From contig CALSOT010000006.1 in assembly GCA_943788045.1 (NCBI GenBank), positions 744,001-808,000 of the forward strand: 64,000 nucleotides of DNA, given 5' to 3'. The notes under the pieces were generated by a model, which worked only from the letters and a program-made list of their open reading frames with translations, ran no database searches and was not told the origin of the DNA. The DNA is from an uncultured Polaribacter sp. GTDB taxonomy: Bacteria; Bacteroidota; Bacteroidia; Flavobacteriales; Flavobacteriaceae. Each line of letters begins with the position of its first letter. The first letter of the stretch is position 1. The translations under genes and the position numbers were made by a program. Positions 50,244-59,483 of this stretch are shown in pieces.

Positions 50244-50717
50244 TTATGACCAATCTTTAAAGGGAGTTTTACTAATACTTGAATTGTAGAATCTTTTATC
50301 TCCTGTTACCTCCTCGTTTAACCAATCTGGTTTTGTAAATTTTTCAGTTTCATCATTTAGTTCTACTTCTGCAATAACTAGTCCTTCGTTATCGCCATAA
50401 AATTCATCAACCTCAAAAACATGATGACCTACTTTTACTAAATATCGAGTCTTTTCAATGATACTTGGTTCACAAAGTAGCAGTAAGCTTTCTGCTTCTT
50501 CTTTTTTTATTTCCTTTTCCCATTCGAATCTTGTTGTACCTGTACTATTAGATTTACCTTTAATAGTTATAAATGCTTTTTCATTAGCAATTCTAATTCT
50601 TACGGTTCTATTTTTATCAGAATTTAAATATCCCTGTTTTATATGTTTCTTAGAGTAACTTTCACTCTTAAAATCGTTATTTTTTACTAAAAATTTTCTT
50701 TCTATTTCAACACTCAT
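50244..50717 (-). CDS. CYTH domain protein (triphosphate tunnel metalloenzyme)
   Basis: 157 residues with the diagnostic N-terminal ExExK motif (E4, E6, K8 in VEIERKFLV). Paired basic and acidic strands follow (RTVRIRIANEKAFITIKG, FEVDEFYGDNEGLVIAEVEL). CYTH enzymes bind triphosphate groups; bacterial single-domain forms are often tripolyphosphatases. Single gene convergent with trhA. Confidence 0.9.
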   Translation of the reverse strand: MSVEIERKFLVKNNDFKSESYSKKHIKQGYLNSDKNRTVRIRIANEKAFITIKGKSNSTGTTRFEWEKEIKKEEAESLLLLCEPSIIEKTRYLVKVGHHVFEVDEFYGDNEGLVIAEVELNDETEKFTKPDWLNEEVTGDKRFYNSSISKTPFKDWS

Positions 50718-50778
50718 AAAATCTTGTGATTATTGCACTAATGTAAGGTGTTTTATCGTTATTGTAACAATAAATAAA

Positions 50779-50786
50779 TATCTTTG
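50779..50786 (+). promoter_or_regulatory. Bacteroidetes-type -7 element for the porZ operon
   Basis: TATCTTTG fits TAnnTTTG, 18 bases before the porZ ATG. Confidence 0.5.
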
Positions 50787-50803
50787 AGAATCAAATTTTA
50801 AAA

Positions 50804-53137
50804 ATGAAAAAACTCTTTTTACTATATATTTTATTTTTTTCACTGCTATTTTCTGCTCAGACAGATTATAGTGATTCGTGGGAAGATTTTTATTCATACA
50901 ATAATGTTAAAGATTTTGTAAAGGTAGATGCTACTATCTATGCTTTGGCAGATAATGCTGTTTTCACCTATAATACATCTACAAAAGAAATTAGTAAGTT
51001 ATCATCTGTACAGGGTTTATCAGGTGAAACAACTTCATCAATTCATTATAATGCTAGTTATCAAAGATTATTTATCGGTTATGAAAACGGATTGTTAGAG
51101 GTGGTAGACAATGATGGTTCAATAACAATTTCATCAGATATTGTGAACTTTAATCAATCAGGAGAAAAAAGTATAAATCATATCAAAGAGTTTGATGATA
51201 AACTTTATTTATCAACTCCTTTTGGCATTGTAGTCTATGATATTAAAAAATTAGAGTTTGGAGATACTTTTTTTATTGGAAACAACTCTAGTTCTCTAGC
51301 AGTTAATCAAATAGAGATATTTAATGGGTTAATTTATGCAGCAACCGATAGAGGTATTTTTACTGCAGATATAACAAGTGATTTACTCATTGATTTTAAT
51401 AATTGGAATGAGCAATTTTCTGGAAGAAATTTTAGTCAAATCTCATTATTTGACAATCAATTGTATGTTGCAGAAGGTGTAAGATTGTATCAATTAAGTA
51501 GTAGTATTTTAGTCGAAATAAGAAATTTTTCACAAAACATTTTAGCGATTAAATCTTCATCTTCTCATTTGTCAGTTACACTAAAAACCTCAGCAGAGGT
51601 TTTAGACACCTCAATGAATAATGTATTTCGATTTGCTGCAACTACAGAATTCGATTTTACTTTAAATAATTCATATTTTGAAAATGATATTGTTTTTTTA
51701 GCTTCCAAAGAATTCGGAATTTTAAACTCAAATTCAAGTCAATTAACAAGTTTTACAGAAATTCATCCAGAAGGTCCTGTGTTTAATGATGTTTTTTCAA
51801 TTACAGCTCAAGATAATAGTTTGTGGGCAGTTTACGGGGGGTATTCTGGTACTAATTCTCCCAACCTTAATAAATATGGCTTTAGTCAGTTTAATGGAGA
51901 AAATTGGATTAATACACCCTATGACGCTAATTTACCTGTAACAGACTTAACTCATGTTTCTATTGATGCAAATTCAGAGAACAGAGTTTATATTGGTTCG
52001 TTTGGTTCAACATCTCAATTAAATAGTCTATCCACAGGGGGTTTGGCAGTTGTAGAAGACAATAAAATTACCAATTTCTATAATAATTTAAATAGTCCTT
52101 TAGATGATATAGATGCAAGAGAAGCATATGTTTCAATTAGGGTGGCAGGTACAGCTTTTGATAATCAAGGTAATTTATGGGTTACAAATGTTGGAGTATT
52201 ATCAGAATTAAAAAAACTTTCCCAATCTGGGCAATGGACGAGTTATAATTTGTCATCATTAACAACAAATAAAATTGCTATTGGTTTAAATGAAATAATA
52301 GTAGATAGAAATGGAATAAAATGGATAGGAACGAGATCAAATGGTGTTTATGCTTTTAGTGAAAACGGAAATAGAATGAAAGCACTTGTAGCCACAACAA
52401 ACTTAGGAAACTTACCTGATTTAAACGTAAGAAGTGTTGCCGTAGATAGTAATAATAGAGTGTGGTTAGGTACTAAATCTGGTTTAGTGGTATATTCTAA
52501 TGCCTCTGGTGTTTTTGATGATAATACACCAAATGCGAATCCAGTTGTAATTAATGGAAATGAAGATGGGTTTGGAGAAAGGCTTTTAGGTGATCAAACA
52601 ATTAACTCTATTGTTATTGATGGTGCAGAAAACAAATGGTTTGGTACAGATAATGGTGGTGTTATATACACAAATCCAGATGGTCAGAAAACTCTAGCTA
52701 ATTTTAGCATGCAAAATTCTCCTTTACCCTCAAATCAAATTATAAAAATAGCAGTAGATGATAGTTCTGGAAAAGTATATTTTGCTACCAACAAGGGTAT
52801 TGTTGCTTATAATAGTAAAGTTGCACCTTTTGGTGAGGTTTTGGGTGATGTTTATGCTTATCCCAACCCTGCTCTTAAAAACCACGAGACGGTTACTATA
52901 GATGGCAGAAATGGAACTCATTTGCCAAAAGGAACGAATGTAAAAATTCTTGATGTTGCCGGTAATTTAGTTTATGAAAGTAATGTTGTGGAAGGACAGG
53001 AATTACAAGGAGGTAAAGTTGTTTGGAATAAAAAAAATCTTGCAGGTAACAAAGTAGCTTCAGGTATTTATATTGTTTTACTATCTAATGACGATGCGTC
53101 AGAAACAGCAGTTACAAAAATAGCAATCGTAAACTAA
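50804..53137 (+). CDS. porZ: Type IX secretion system protein PorZ
   Basis: 777 residues. A signal peptide (LFLLYILFFSLLFSAQ) precedes the PorZ N-terminal propeller (WEDFYSYNNVKDFVKVDATIYALADNAVF). Further two-component-regulator-type propeller blades follow, such as LWVTNVGVL, IKWIGTRSNGVYAF, RVWLGTKSGLVVY and KWFGTDNGGVIYT. It ends in a T9SS sorting domain (DVYAYPNPALKNHETVTI ... GIYIVLLS). PorZ is a surface component of the attachment complex that delivers anionic LPS to cargo. The stop overlaps the recO start by 1 base. Confidence 0.9.
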   Translation: MKKLFLLYILFFSLLFSAQTDYSDSWEDFYSYNNVKDFVKVDATIYALADNAVFTYNTSTKEISKLSSVQGLSGETTSSIHYNASYQRLFIGYENGLLEVVDNDGSITISSDIVNFNQSGEKSINHIKEFDDKLYLSTPFGIVVYDIKKLEFGDTFFIGNNSSSLAVNQIEIFNGLIYAATDRGIFTADITSDLLIDFNNWNEQFSGRNFSQISLFDNQLYVAEGVRLYQLSSSILVEIRNFSQNILAIKSSSSHLSVTLKTSAEVLDTSMNNVFRFAATTEFDFTLNNSYFENDIVFLASKEFGILNSNSSQLTSFTEIHPEGPVFNDVFSITAQDNSLWAVYGGYSGTNSPNLNKYGFSQFNGENWINTPYDANLPVTDLTHVSIDANSENRVYIGSFGSTSQLNSLSTGGLAVVEDNKITNFYNNLNSPLDDIDAREAYVSIRVAGTAFDNQGNLWVTNVGVLSELKKLSQSGQWTSYNLSSLTTNKIAIGLNEIIVDRNGIKWIGTRSNGVYAFSENGNRMKALVATTNLGNLPDLNVRSVAVDSNNRVWLGTKSGLVVYSNASGVFDDNTPNANPVVINGNEDGFGERLLGDQTINSIVIDGAENKWFGTDNGGVIYTNPDGQKTLANFSMQNSPLPSNQIIKIAVDDSSGKVYFATNKGIVAYNSKVAPFGEVLGDVYAYPNPALKNHETVTIDGRNGTHLPKGTNVKILDVAGNLVYESNVVEGQELQGGKVVWNKKNLAGNKVASGIYIVLLSNDDASETAVTKIAIVN

Positions 53138-53859
53138 TGGCAGTTGTAGCAACAAAAGCCATTGTGTTAAGTTCTCTTAAATATAGTGACTCCAGTTTAA
53201 TTGTAAAATGTTACACACAGAAAGAGGGATTAAAAGCATACTTAATTAGAGGTATTCTTAAGCCTAAAAAGGGAGGCTTAAAAGTGGCCTATTTTCAACC
53301 ATTGACTCAACTTAATATTGTTGCAAGTCATAATACTAAAGGTACTTTAAACGCCATAAAAGAAGTACAAGTTTTTAATCCATACAAAACCATTTACAAA
53401 GACATTATAAAGCAATCTGTTGTAATGTTTTTGTCAGAAGTTTTATCTTACTCTATTAAAGAAGAAGAAAAAAATATTCCGCTTTTCGATTATTTAGAAT
53501 CAGGGCTTACATGGTTAGATTTGCATGATAAGATTGCAAATTTTCACTTATTATTTTTATTAAATCTTAGCCGTTTTCTTGGGTTCTATCCAGATTTATC
53601 AGAAAAAGATAAACTTGGTTTTGATTTGGTGGAAGGGGTTTTCACAGATGTTACTTCTCAGAAAAATGTTATAGTCGGAAACAATTTTTTTCAATTTAAA
53701 AAGCTTTTAGGCATAAATTTTGATAAGATAGAAAACGTGTCTTTTAACAAACACGAAAGACAGGTAGTCTTAAAAATAATAATTAGATATTTTGAACTAC
53801 ATTTGGACGGATTTAAAAAGCCTAAATCACTGCAAATTTTAGAAACAGTTTTTAGTTAA
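53137..53859 (+). CDS. recO: DNA repair protein RecO
   Basis: 240 residues with the RecO N-terminal OB fold (TKAIVLSSLKYSDSSLIVKCYTQKEG, YLIRGILKPKKGG) and a helical C-terminal part (NFHLLFLLNLSRFLGFYPDLS). It helps load RecA in the RecFOR pathway. It is joined by single-base overlaps to porZ upstream and a TonB receptor downstream, a usual flavobacterial arrangement. Confidence 0.93.
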   Translation: MAVVATKAIVLSSLKYSDSSLIVKCYTQKEGLKAYLIRGILKPKKGGLKVAYFQPLTQLNIVASHNTKGTLNAIKEVQVFNPYKTIYKDIIKQSVVMFLSEVLSYSIKEEEKNIPLFDYLESGLTWLDLHDKIANFHLLFLLNLSRFLGFYPDLSEKDKLGFDLVEGVFTDVTSQKNVIVGNNFFQFKKLLGINFDKIENVSFNKHERQVVLKIIIRYFELHLDGFKKPKSLQILETVFS

Positions 53860-56360
53860 TGAGATATATAGTTTTCATATTCTTTTTTTTAGTCAATAAT
53901 TATTCTTTTTCACAAAAAGTAAAGATTGTAGATAAAAAAACAGGCAAAATTGTCCGAAATGTAACTGTTTATAATGAGTCTTTAACCATTAACTTATCTT
54001 CAGACCATAATGGCTTTGTTGATGTTTCTGAATTTAATAAAAATGAAATTATTGTGTTTTCACACATTTCATATGCATTATTGAAGGTTCATAAGTCTAA
54101 ATTATTCAAACAAAAGTTCATCGTCAATTTAACAAATCAATCAGAACAATTAGATGAGGTTGTATTATCTGTTTTTAAGAAAGCGGAAAAAACAAATAGA
54201 ATTGCAGAACAAATTGCTGTTGTGTCTGCAAGGGATATTCAGAAGAGATCTCCTCAAACTTCTGCAGATTTATTAGCGACTATTCCAGGAATTAAAGTTC
54301 AAAAATCTCAATTTGGTGGAGGAAGTCCTGTAATTAGAGGAATGGAGTCTAACCGTGTTTTATTGGTGGTTGATGGTGTTAGAATGAACAATGCTATTTA
54401 TAGAAAAGGGCATTTACAAAGTTCTATAACTGTGGCGCCTAATATGCTAGATAAAACAGAAGTTGTTTTTGGCCCATCATCTGTAATTTATGGTTCTGAC
54501 GCGTTAGGAGGTGTAATTCATTATTACACAAAAACACCAAAACTGTCTGAAGAAGATGAAGTGAAAAGTCAGTTATTTTCTCGTTTTTCATCCGTGAACC
54601 AAGAAACCACTACAAATGTTTCTGCTGAATTAAGTTTTAGTAATTGGGCTTCTTTTACAAGTATTTCTTATAGTGATTTTGGCGATTTAAAAACTGGGTC
54701 TAATCGTAATCATGGTTTTGATGATTGGGGTAAAGTATTTTATTATTCAGATAATTTAAACGGAAATTATAGCGAAAGTCCAACTAAAAATTCGAACCCA
54801 GAATTATTGCTAAATACATCTTATACGCAAACAGATATATTACAGAAATTCTTTATTCCATTATCCAAGAATACAGATTTAAAAGTTAATTTACAATATT
54901 CAACTTCTTCAGATGTGCCAAGATTTGATCGTTTAACAGAATTAAGAGATGAAACAGACAATTCAAATCTTAAATTTGCCGAATGGTTTTATGGTCCTCA
55001 AGATAGATTATTAATTTCTTCACAATTACTGATAAATCCAGATAAAAACTGGATAGAAAATGGCGCAATTACAGTTGCCTATCAAAATATTGGCGAAAGC
55101 AGAATTCAACGAAAATTTGGAAGTTTAGAGCGCTCGTATAGAAATGAAAAGGTAAATATTTTCAGTGTAAATGGAGATTTTTCTGTTTCACTAAATAAAG
55201 AGAAAAAGAAAGCAATCTCTTACGGTTTTGAGTTCGCATATAATGACGTTATTTCTAATTCTTATGGAAAAACATTAAACATTTCTGATGGAGAAATAAA
55301 TGGCTTTTCAGGTGATTTTAATGTTCAGTCTCGTTATCCTGACGGAGGAAGTAATTATCTCAGTTCTGCTGTATATGCTGGTTATAAACAAGATATTAAT
55401 AAAAAATCGACGTTAAACACGGGTATTCGTTTTACAAACACCAATTTAAATGCAACTTGGATTGATGAACGTTTTATTGTATTAGAGGATAATGATATTA
55501 GTGCAAATAATTCTGCTTTAACGGCTACATTAGGTTATGTGTATAGACCAAATAAAAATTGGCAATTAAATAGTGTTATTTCATCTGGCTTTAGATCTCC
55601 AAATATAGATGATGTTGGTAGGGTTAGAGAGAAGTCTGGAAATATAACCATTCCAAATATTCATGTGAAACCAGAATTTGCTTACAATGCAGAAATTGGA
55701 ATTCAGAAATATTTTAATGACAAAAAGTTTCGTCTTGGAGCAAATATTTATTACACATTGCTAGATAAATACATTCAAAGAGACTTTGTATACAATACAG
55801 ATGGAAGTGTTTTACAAGTAGAATTTGACGGAGAGTTTGGTGACGCAATATCTAATCAAAATAAAGGAAATGCATACATTACAGGTTATACAGCTAATTA
55901 TTTAGGAAAAATTTCGAAGACTCTGAATACTTCTGGTTTTATAACGTATACAAAAGGAAGAACTTACGATTCAAAAACACCAATGTCCTCTATTCCGCCT
56001 TTATTTGGTCAGTTTTCAATGAATTATACAAAGCATAAATTTGAATTTGGGGCTGATTTAAGATTTAATAGTAAAAAAGACATAGAGGATTTTAACTTTA
56101 CCGAAGGGATAGATAACCATGATTTAACCCCTATTATTGACACAAGTATCGTTGATGTAGATGAAACTAATTATGTGGATAAATACTATGGTACACCAAG
56201 TTGGATAACTCTAGGTATAAATGGTAGATATCTTATAAACGATAAACTCTCTGTTCAAGCAAGGTTAAGTAATTTGTTTGATGAACATTATGTAGAATTT
56301 GCATCAGGAGTTTCTGCTCCTGGAAGAAATTTATCAGTTTCTTTTGTTGCTAATTTTTAA
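53859..56360 (+). CDS. TonB-dependent outer-membrane receptor
   Basis: 833 residues with a signal peptide, an N-terminal CarboxypepD_reg-like domain (about 20-95, KVKIVDKKTGKIVRNVTV), a plug domain (SPQTSADLLATIPGIKVQKS, PVIRGMESNRVLLVVDGVRM, VEVVFGPSSVIYGSDALGG-type motif) and a 22-strand barrel ending GRNLSVSFVANF. The plug pattern resembles the heme/hemoglobin receptor branch, but the ligand is not proven. It is last in the porZ-recO operon. Confidence 0.92.
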   Translation: MRYIVFIFFFLVNNYSFSQKVKIVDKKTGKIVRNVTVYNESLTINLSSDHNGFVDVSEFNKNEIIVFSHISYALLKVHKSKLFKQKFIVNLTNQSEQLDEVVLSVFKKAEKTNRIAEQIAVVSARDIQKRSPQTSADLLATIPGIKVQKSQFGGGSPVIRGMESNRVLLVVDGVRMNNAIYRKGHLQSSITVAPNMLDKTEVVFGPSSVIYGSDALGGVIHYYTKTPKLSEEDEVKSQLFSRFSSVNQETTTNVSAELSFSNWASFTSISYSDFGDLKTGSNRNHGFDDWGKVFYYSDNLNGNYSESPTKNSNPELLLNTSYTQTDILQKFFIPLSKNTDLKVNLQYSTSSDVPRFDRLTELRDETDNSNLKFAEWFYGPQDRLLISSQLLINPDKNWIENGAITVAYQNIGESRIQRKFGSLERSYRNEKVNIFSVNGDFSVSLNKEKKKAISYGFEFAYNDVISNSYGKTLNISDGEINGFSGDFNVQSRYPDGGSNYLSSAVYAGYKQDINKKSTLNTGIRFTNTNLNATWIDERFIVLEDNDISANNSALTATLGYVYRPNKNWQLNSVISSGFRSPNIDDVGRVREKSGNITIPNIHVKPEFAYNAEIGIQKYFNDKKFRLGANIYYTLLDKYIQRDFVYNTDGSVLQVEFDGEFGDAISNQNKGNAYITGYTANYLGKISKTLNTSGFITYTKGRTYDSKTPMSSIPPLFGQFSMNYTKHKFEFGADLRFNSKKDIEDFNFTEGIDNHDLTPIIDTSIVDVDETNYVDKYYGTPSWITLGINGRYLINDKLSVQARLSNLFDEHYVEFASGVSAPGRNLSVSFVANF

Positions 56361-56362
56361 TT

Positions 56363-56707
56363 TTATTTCTTTTTACCCTCTTCAGTAAAATTTTCGGTCA
56401 AAGATTTTTCTGTTTTTATGATACAAACAATTACAGAGAGAAATACGAGGGCCATGGGTTGCCAAGTAAATTCTTTGTTAACAAAATTGGCTAACACTAA
56501 ACCGCCTAAAAAAGAAATACCAGAATAAATTATCAAGTTTTTCGTGAAAACAGTGTTTGCAAAATCCCATATTTTTTGATTCAGCATCGTTTTGTGTGTT
56601 CTATAACCATACCAATTATTTATTTTCTTTGGCGGAAACTTCCAAAGAATAATGCTCAATAAGAATAGCAAACCATTTGTAGTTAAGATATAAGTGATCG
56701 GATTCAT
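56363..56707 (-). CDS. SdpI family membrane protein
   Basis: 114 residues with three predicted helices. The SdpI family signature is NNWYGYRTHKTMLNQKIWDFAN, read here across residues 30-52 in two short motifs (WYGYRT and WDFAN). Relatives confer immunity to a toxic peptide in Bacillus, but most bacterial copies have no known partner. It converges on the TonB receptor with 2 bases between stops and lies downstream of tesB. Confidence 0.85.
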   Translation of the reverse strand: MNPITYILTTNGLLFLLSIILWKFPPKKINNWYGYRTHKTMLNQKIWDFANTVFTKNLIIYSGISFLGGLVLANFVNKEFTWQPMALVFLSVIVCIIKTEKSLTENFTEEGKKK

Positions 56708-56729
56708 CTGTTTTAATGTGTTTTTTTCG

Positions 56730-57602
56730 TTACTGTTCGTTTTTTTTTGTTCTCAACAATCCTTCTTGTGCAAAAGAGGCAATTAATTTTCCATCTCTTG
56801 TAAAGATATTTCCTTTTGATAATCCTCTCGCCCCAAAAGCGTTTGGAGATTCTGCTGAGAATAACATCCAATCATCAAAATCGAAATCTCTAAAAAACCA
56901 CATAGAGTGATCTAAACTCGCTGTTTGTGTGTTTCCAAAATTGTATTTACTAGCGTTTGGGTTAAAAGCTGCGTTTAAAACATTGTAATCAGAAATATAG
57001 GTTAATATTTCTTGTTTTGTTCTAAAATCCATTTTCTGTTTTTCACCTTTTAAACGAAACCAAACTTCTTCATTTGCTGGTAAATCTTCTGGGTTTAGTG
57101 GGTTTGGAATTCTTACGGGCTTAAACTCAATAGGCCTTTCAATACTCAAAAAGTATTTCATTGATTTTGGTAAAAAATCACCAAATTGTTCCAACATATC
57201 ATCCCAACTAAATAATTCTTCGGGTTGTTTTATGTTTGAATCAAACGTTGTTTGATGTTCAAAACCATCTTCTTTTTTATGAAATGAAGCTGCTAAAATA
57301 AAAATGGTTTTATCATGCTGACTTGCAGTAACTCTTCGTGTAGAAAAACTACCACCATTTCTTACTTCGTTTACATTGTAATTTATAGGAATCGTTAAGT
57401 CTCCTGCTTCTAAAAAATATGAATGTAAAGAATGGAGTATTCTGTCTTTAGGTATTGTTCTGTAAGCTGCATTTACAGCTTGTGCTAAAACTTGTCCGCC
57501 AAATACAAAAGGACTTCCAATGGTAACACTATTTCCACTAAAATTATTATTTCCTAAATCTTCTAAATTTAAAAGTGCAATTAATTCTGTACTATTTTTC
57601 AT
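56730..57602 (-). CDS. tesB: Acyl-CoA thioesterase II
   Basis: 290-residue double hot-dog thioesterase. Family features include FGGQVLAQAVNAAYRT near the N-terminus, HSLHSYFLEAGD, RRVTASQHDKTIFILAASFHKKEDG and the C-terminal SLDHSMWFFRDFDFDDWMLF with the active Asp/Thr/Gln network region. It cleaves acyl-CoA to free acid and CoA. The upstream GNAT-like gene overlaps its start by 11 bases. Confidence 0.92.
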   Translation of the reverse strand: MKNSTELIALLNLEDLGNNNFSGNSVTIGSPFVFGGQVLAQAVNAAYRTIPKDRILHSLHSYFLEAGDLTIPINYNVNEVRNGGSFSTRRVTASQHDKTIFILAASFHKKEDGFEHQTTFDSNIKQPEELFSWDDMLEQFGDFLPKSMKYFLSIERPIEFKPVRIPNPLNPEDLPANEEVWFRLKGEKQKMDFRTKQEILTYISDYNVLNAAFNPNASKYNFGNTQTASLDHSMWFFRDFDFDDWMLFSAESPNAFGARGLSKGNIFTRDGKLIASFAQEGLLRTKKNEQ

Positions 57603-58779
57603 GTTTAATTTCTATAGTTTTAAATGGAAATTTTTGTTGAAAAGGTTTGGGTTGAACTCTTTGTAAAAATAACTTTAAAATTTTATTAGTAATCGTTTTT
57701 TTATGACGAAGATACATGGTTAGATCTTGAGGAACTGCGCCAACAGAACTTTTTATTTCGCTTGCAGTTCTGCCAAAATTAATCGTTTTTAGTTTCTTAC
57801 TGATGGCAATTTCTATATAATGATATAGCATTCTTTGGTAAATTGCATATTCTCTGTTTTTTTGATAATCAATACCAACAAAATGTGCGTCTAAAGATTT
57901 GTTATTGATAACGCCAGAGATGAAACCAACAATTTTATCTTCTAACCAATAAGACTTTAAGATATAATCATCACCAAATTTTTCCTTTAAATGTTTATAG
58001 GTTTCTAAATTAAAATTTCCCAAATTAAATTCTGCATTCGAAGCAACTTTTTCATACAAAGCTGTCATTTCAGGTAGTTTTTGAGAAATATTTATTAAGG
58101 TAACGTCTTCAATTCTTAAATCTAAACTTTGCTTAAACGCTTTTTTAGCTTTTACTCTAAACTTTGTTTTCAATGCAGCTAAATAATCATCGAAATTTTT
58201 CCAATTATCGTTTAATTTGAGTTGCATATTGGGTTCTACAGAAAAAGTATGATATTTAAATTCTTTTAGTTCATCGGTAATAAATAGAGATTCTTGAGCA
58301 AAGTCTTTGAGTAAAAAGGCATCTATTTGTTTTTTTAATTTCTTGTTAGCGTTTACAAAATGATTCAGACTTTCTGCAAGTCTTTTTATAATTACTTTTT
58401 TATTTTGGTTTTCTTTTATAAAAACGCCATGTTCTCCGGTTACAAATGTGTTCCCACAAATTAATAATTTTAATGGTTTTTTGTCAGGAAATATGTTTAG
58501 TTTTCTACCGATATTTTTTAAAAAGTCTAACTCACTTTTAATAGAATTTAAATAAAAATCTATGATTTTTAAACTAGCAAAAGCAATCGGAGAATTATTT
58601 TCATCAACCAAAACAACATAAGAAAATATTATTTTTGGGTGATTCTTTTCTAGTGATTTTAAAAAGTTAGGATGAAAATATATATTTTTTGTACAGCCTA
58701 AATCTTCCCATATTTTGACAGGAATTTCATCTATTGAAGAGAAATATAAAGCGTTATTTGTGTTTGTGCAACAGATCAA
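57592..58779 (-). CDS. GNAT-fold acyltransferase (FemAB/DUF482-like)
   Basis: 395 residues. The C-terminal half carries a GNAT-like acceptor domain: FRVKAKKAFKQSLDLRIEDV, KIVGFISGVINNKSLDAHFVG, and YAIYQRMLYHYIEIAISKKL followed by INFGRTASEIKSSVGA. This resembles the BioF2/FemAB-like peptidoglycan or lipid N-acyltransferase group. The N-terminal half is less conserved. It overlaps tesB by 11 bases, so the two form one unit; an acyl-CoA link is possible but not shown. Confidence 0.75.
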   Translation of the reverse strand: MICCTNTNNALYFSSIDEIPVKIWEDLGCTKNIYFHPNFLKSLEKNHPKIIFSYVVLVDENNSPIAFASLKIIDFYLNSIKSELDFLKNIGRKLNIFPDKKPLKLLICGNTFVTGEHGVFIKENQNKKVIIKRLAESLNHFVNANKKLKKQIDAFLLKDFAQESLFITDELKEFKYHTFSVEPNMQLKLNDNWKNFDDYLAALKTKFRVKAKKAFKQSLDLRIEDVTLINISQKLPEMTALYEKVASNAEFNLGNFNLETYKHLKEKFGDDYILKSYWLEDKIVGFISGVINNKSLDAHFVGIDYQKNREYAIYQRMLYHYIEIAISKKLKTINFGRTASEIKSSVGAVPQDLTMYLRHKKTITNKILKLFLQRVQPKPFQQKFPFKTIEIKHEK

Positions 58780-59120
58780 ATTAATTCATATAATGTGTTA
58801 AGTTTTCAACACTGTCTAATCGTGTTTTCAACTTTGCATAGTTCCGTTTTTTTTGACAAATAATATACTATTTAATTAAAATAAATATTTTTAAATACAA
58901 CATAAAGATGCACAAAAAACCTGAATCATTAAAATTTTATATAGAAATGCAATAACAACGAGAATATCCTTTTTTACGCAATAAATAGATTATTGATACC
59001 TCTTATTTTAAATTTTAATGCAATTTGATATTAAATTGAATGTTTAAACTAGCATTAAACCCATCTATTTATTTTTATTTATTCTAAATAAAGTTTTATA
59101 TTTGCAAAATAATTATTATT
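58780..59120. other. Intergenic region upstream of the Cys-rich peptide gene
   Basis: 341 AT-rich bases without a recognisable gene or repeat. It contains the promoter element at 59097 and presumably the divergent promoter for the GNAT-like gene. Confidence 0.5.
59097..59104 (+). promoter_or_regulatory. Bacteroidetes-type -7 element for the Cys-rich peptide
   Basis: TATATTTG matches TAnnTTTG exactly and lies 16 bases before the ATG at 59121. Confidence 0.6.
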
Positions 59121-59297
59121 ATGATTGTTTTTTATACTCCAAGTAAACCTACAATTGAATTAACGCAGACATCTGTTTGTGATAATGTCTGTTCTGCTAA
59201 TTGTATAACACCAAAAAGTAAGTGTTGTAATAAGTACAAGAAAAAAGGCATCAACTGTAAGCGATGCCCTAACATATTGTTAAAAGTTGCTTCTTAA
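59121..59297 (+). CDS. 58-residue cysteine-rich peptide
   Basis: The ATG at 59121 opens 58 codons starting MIVFYTPSKPTIELTQTSVC. Seven cysteines are arranged as CxxxCxxxC (C20, C24, C28), CC (C35, C36) and CxxC (C46, C49), with many lysines between (NKYKKKGINCKRCP). There is no signal peptide, so the protein is probably cytoplasmic and could bind zinc, copper or an iron-sulfur cluster. An exact promoter element precedes it. I recall similar short genes in flavobacteria but no function. Confidence 0.72.
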   Translation: MIVFYTPSKPTIELTQTSVCDNVCSANCITPKSKCCNKYKKKGINCKRCPNILLKVAS

Positions 59298-59483
59298 ATT
59301 AAAAATGTATTTTGTGCGGGTTTAATCTTTCGAGTCAATCTATCTCATGAAAGTTCAGTTATGGTTTTTTTTGTTTTGAACTATTTCAAGTAAATTGAAT
59401 TAAGGTGCTTGAATAAAAAAATATCAAACTTAAAATTGATCCTTAAACATTTATTGAAAATAAAAACTAAACTTGTCTAATTG

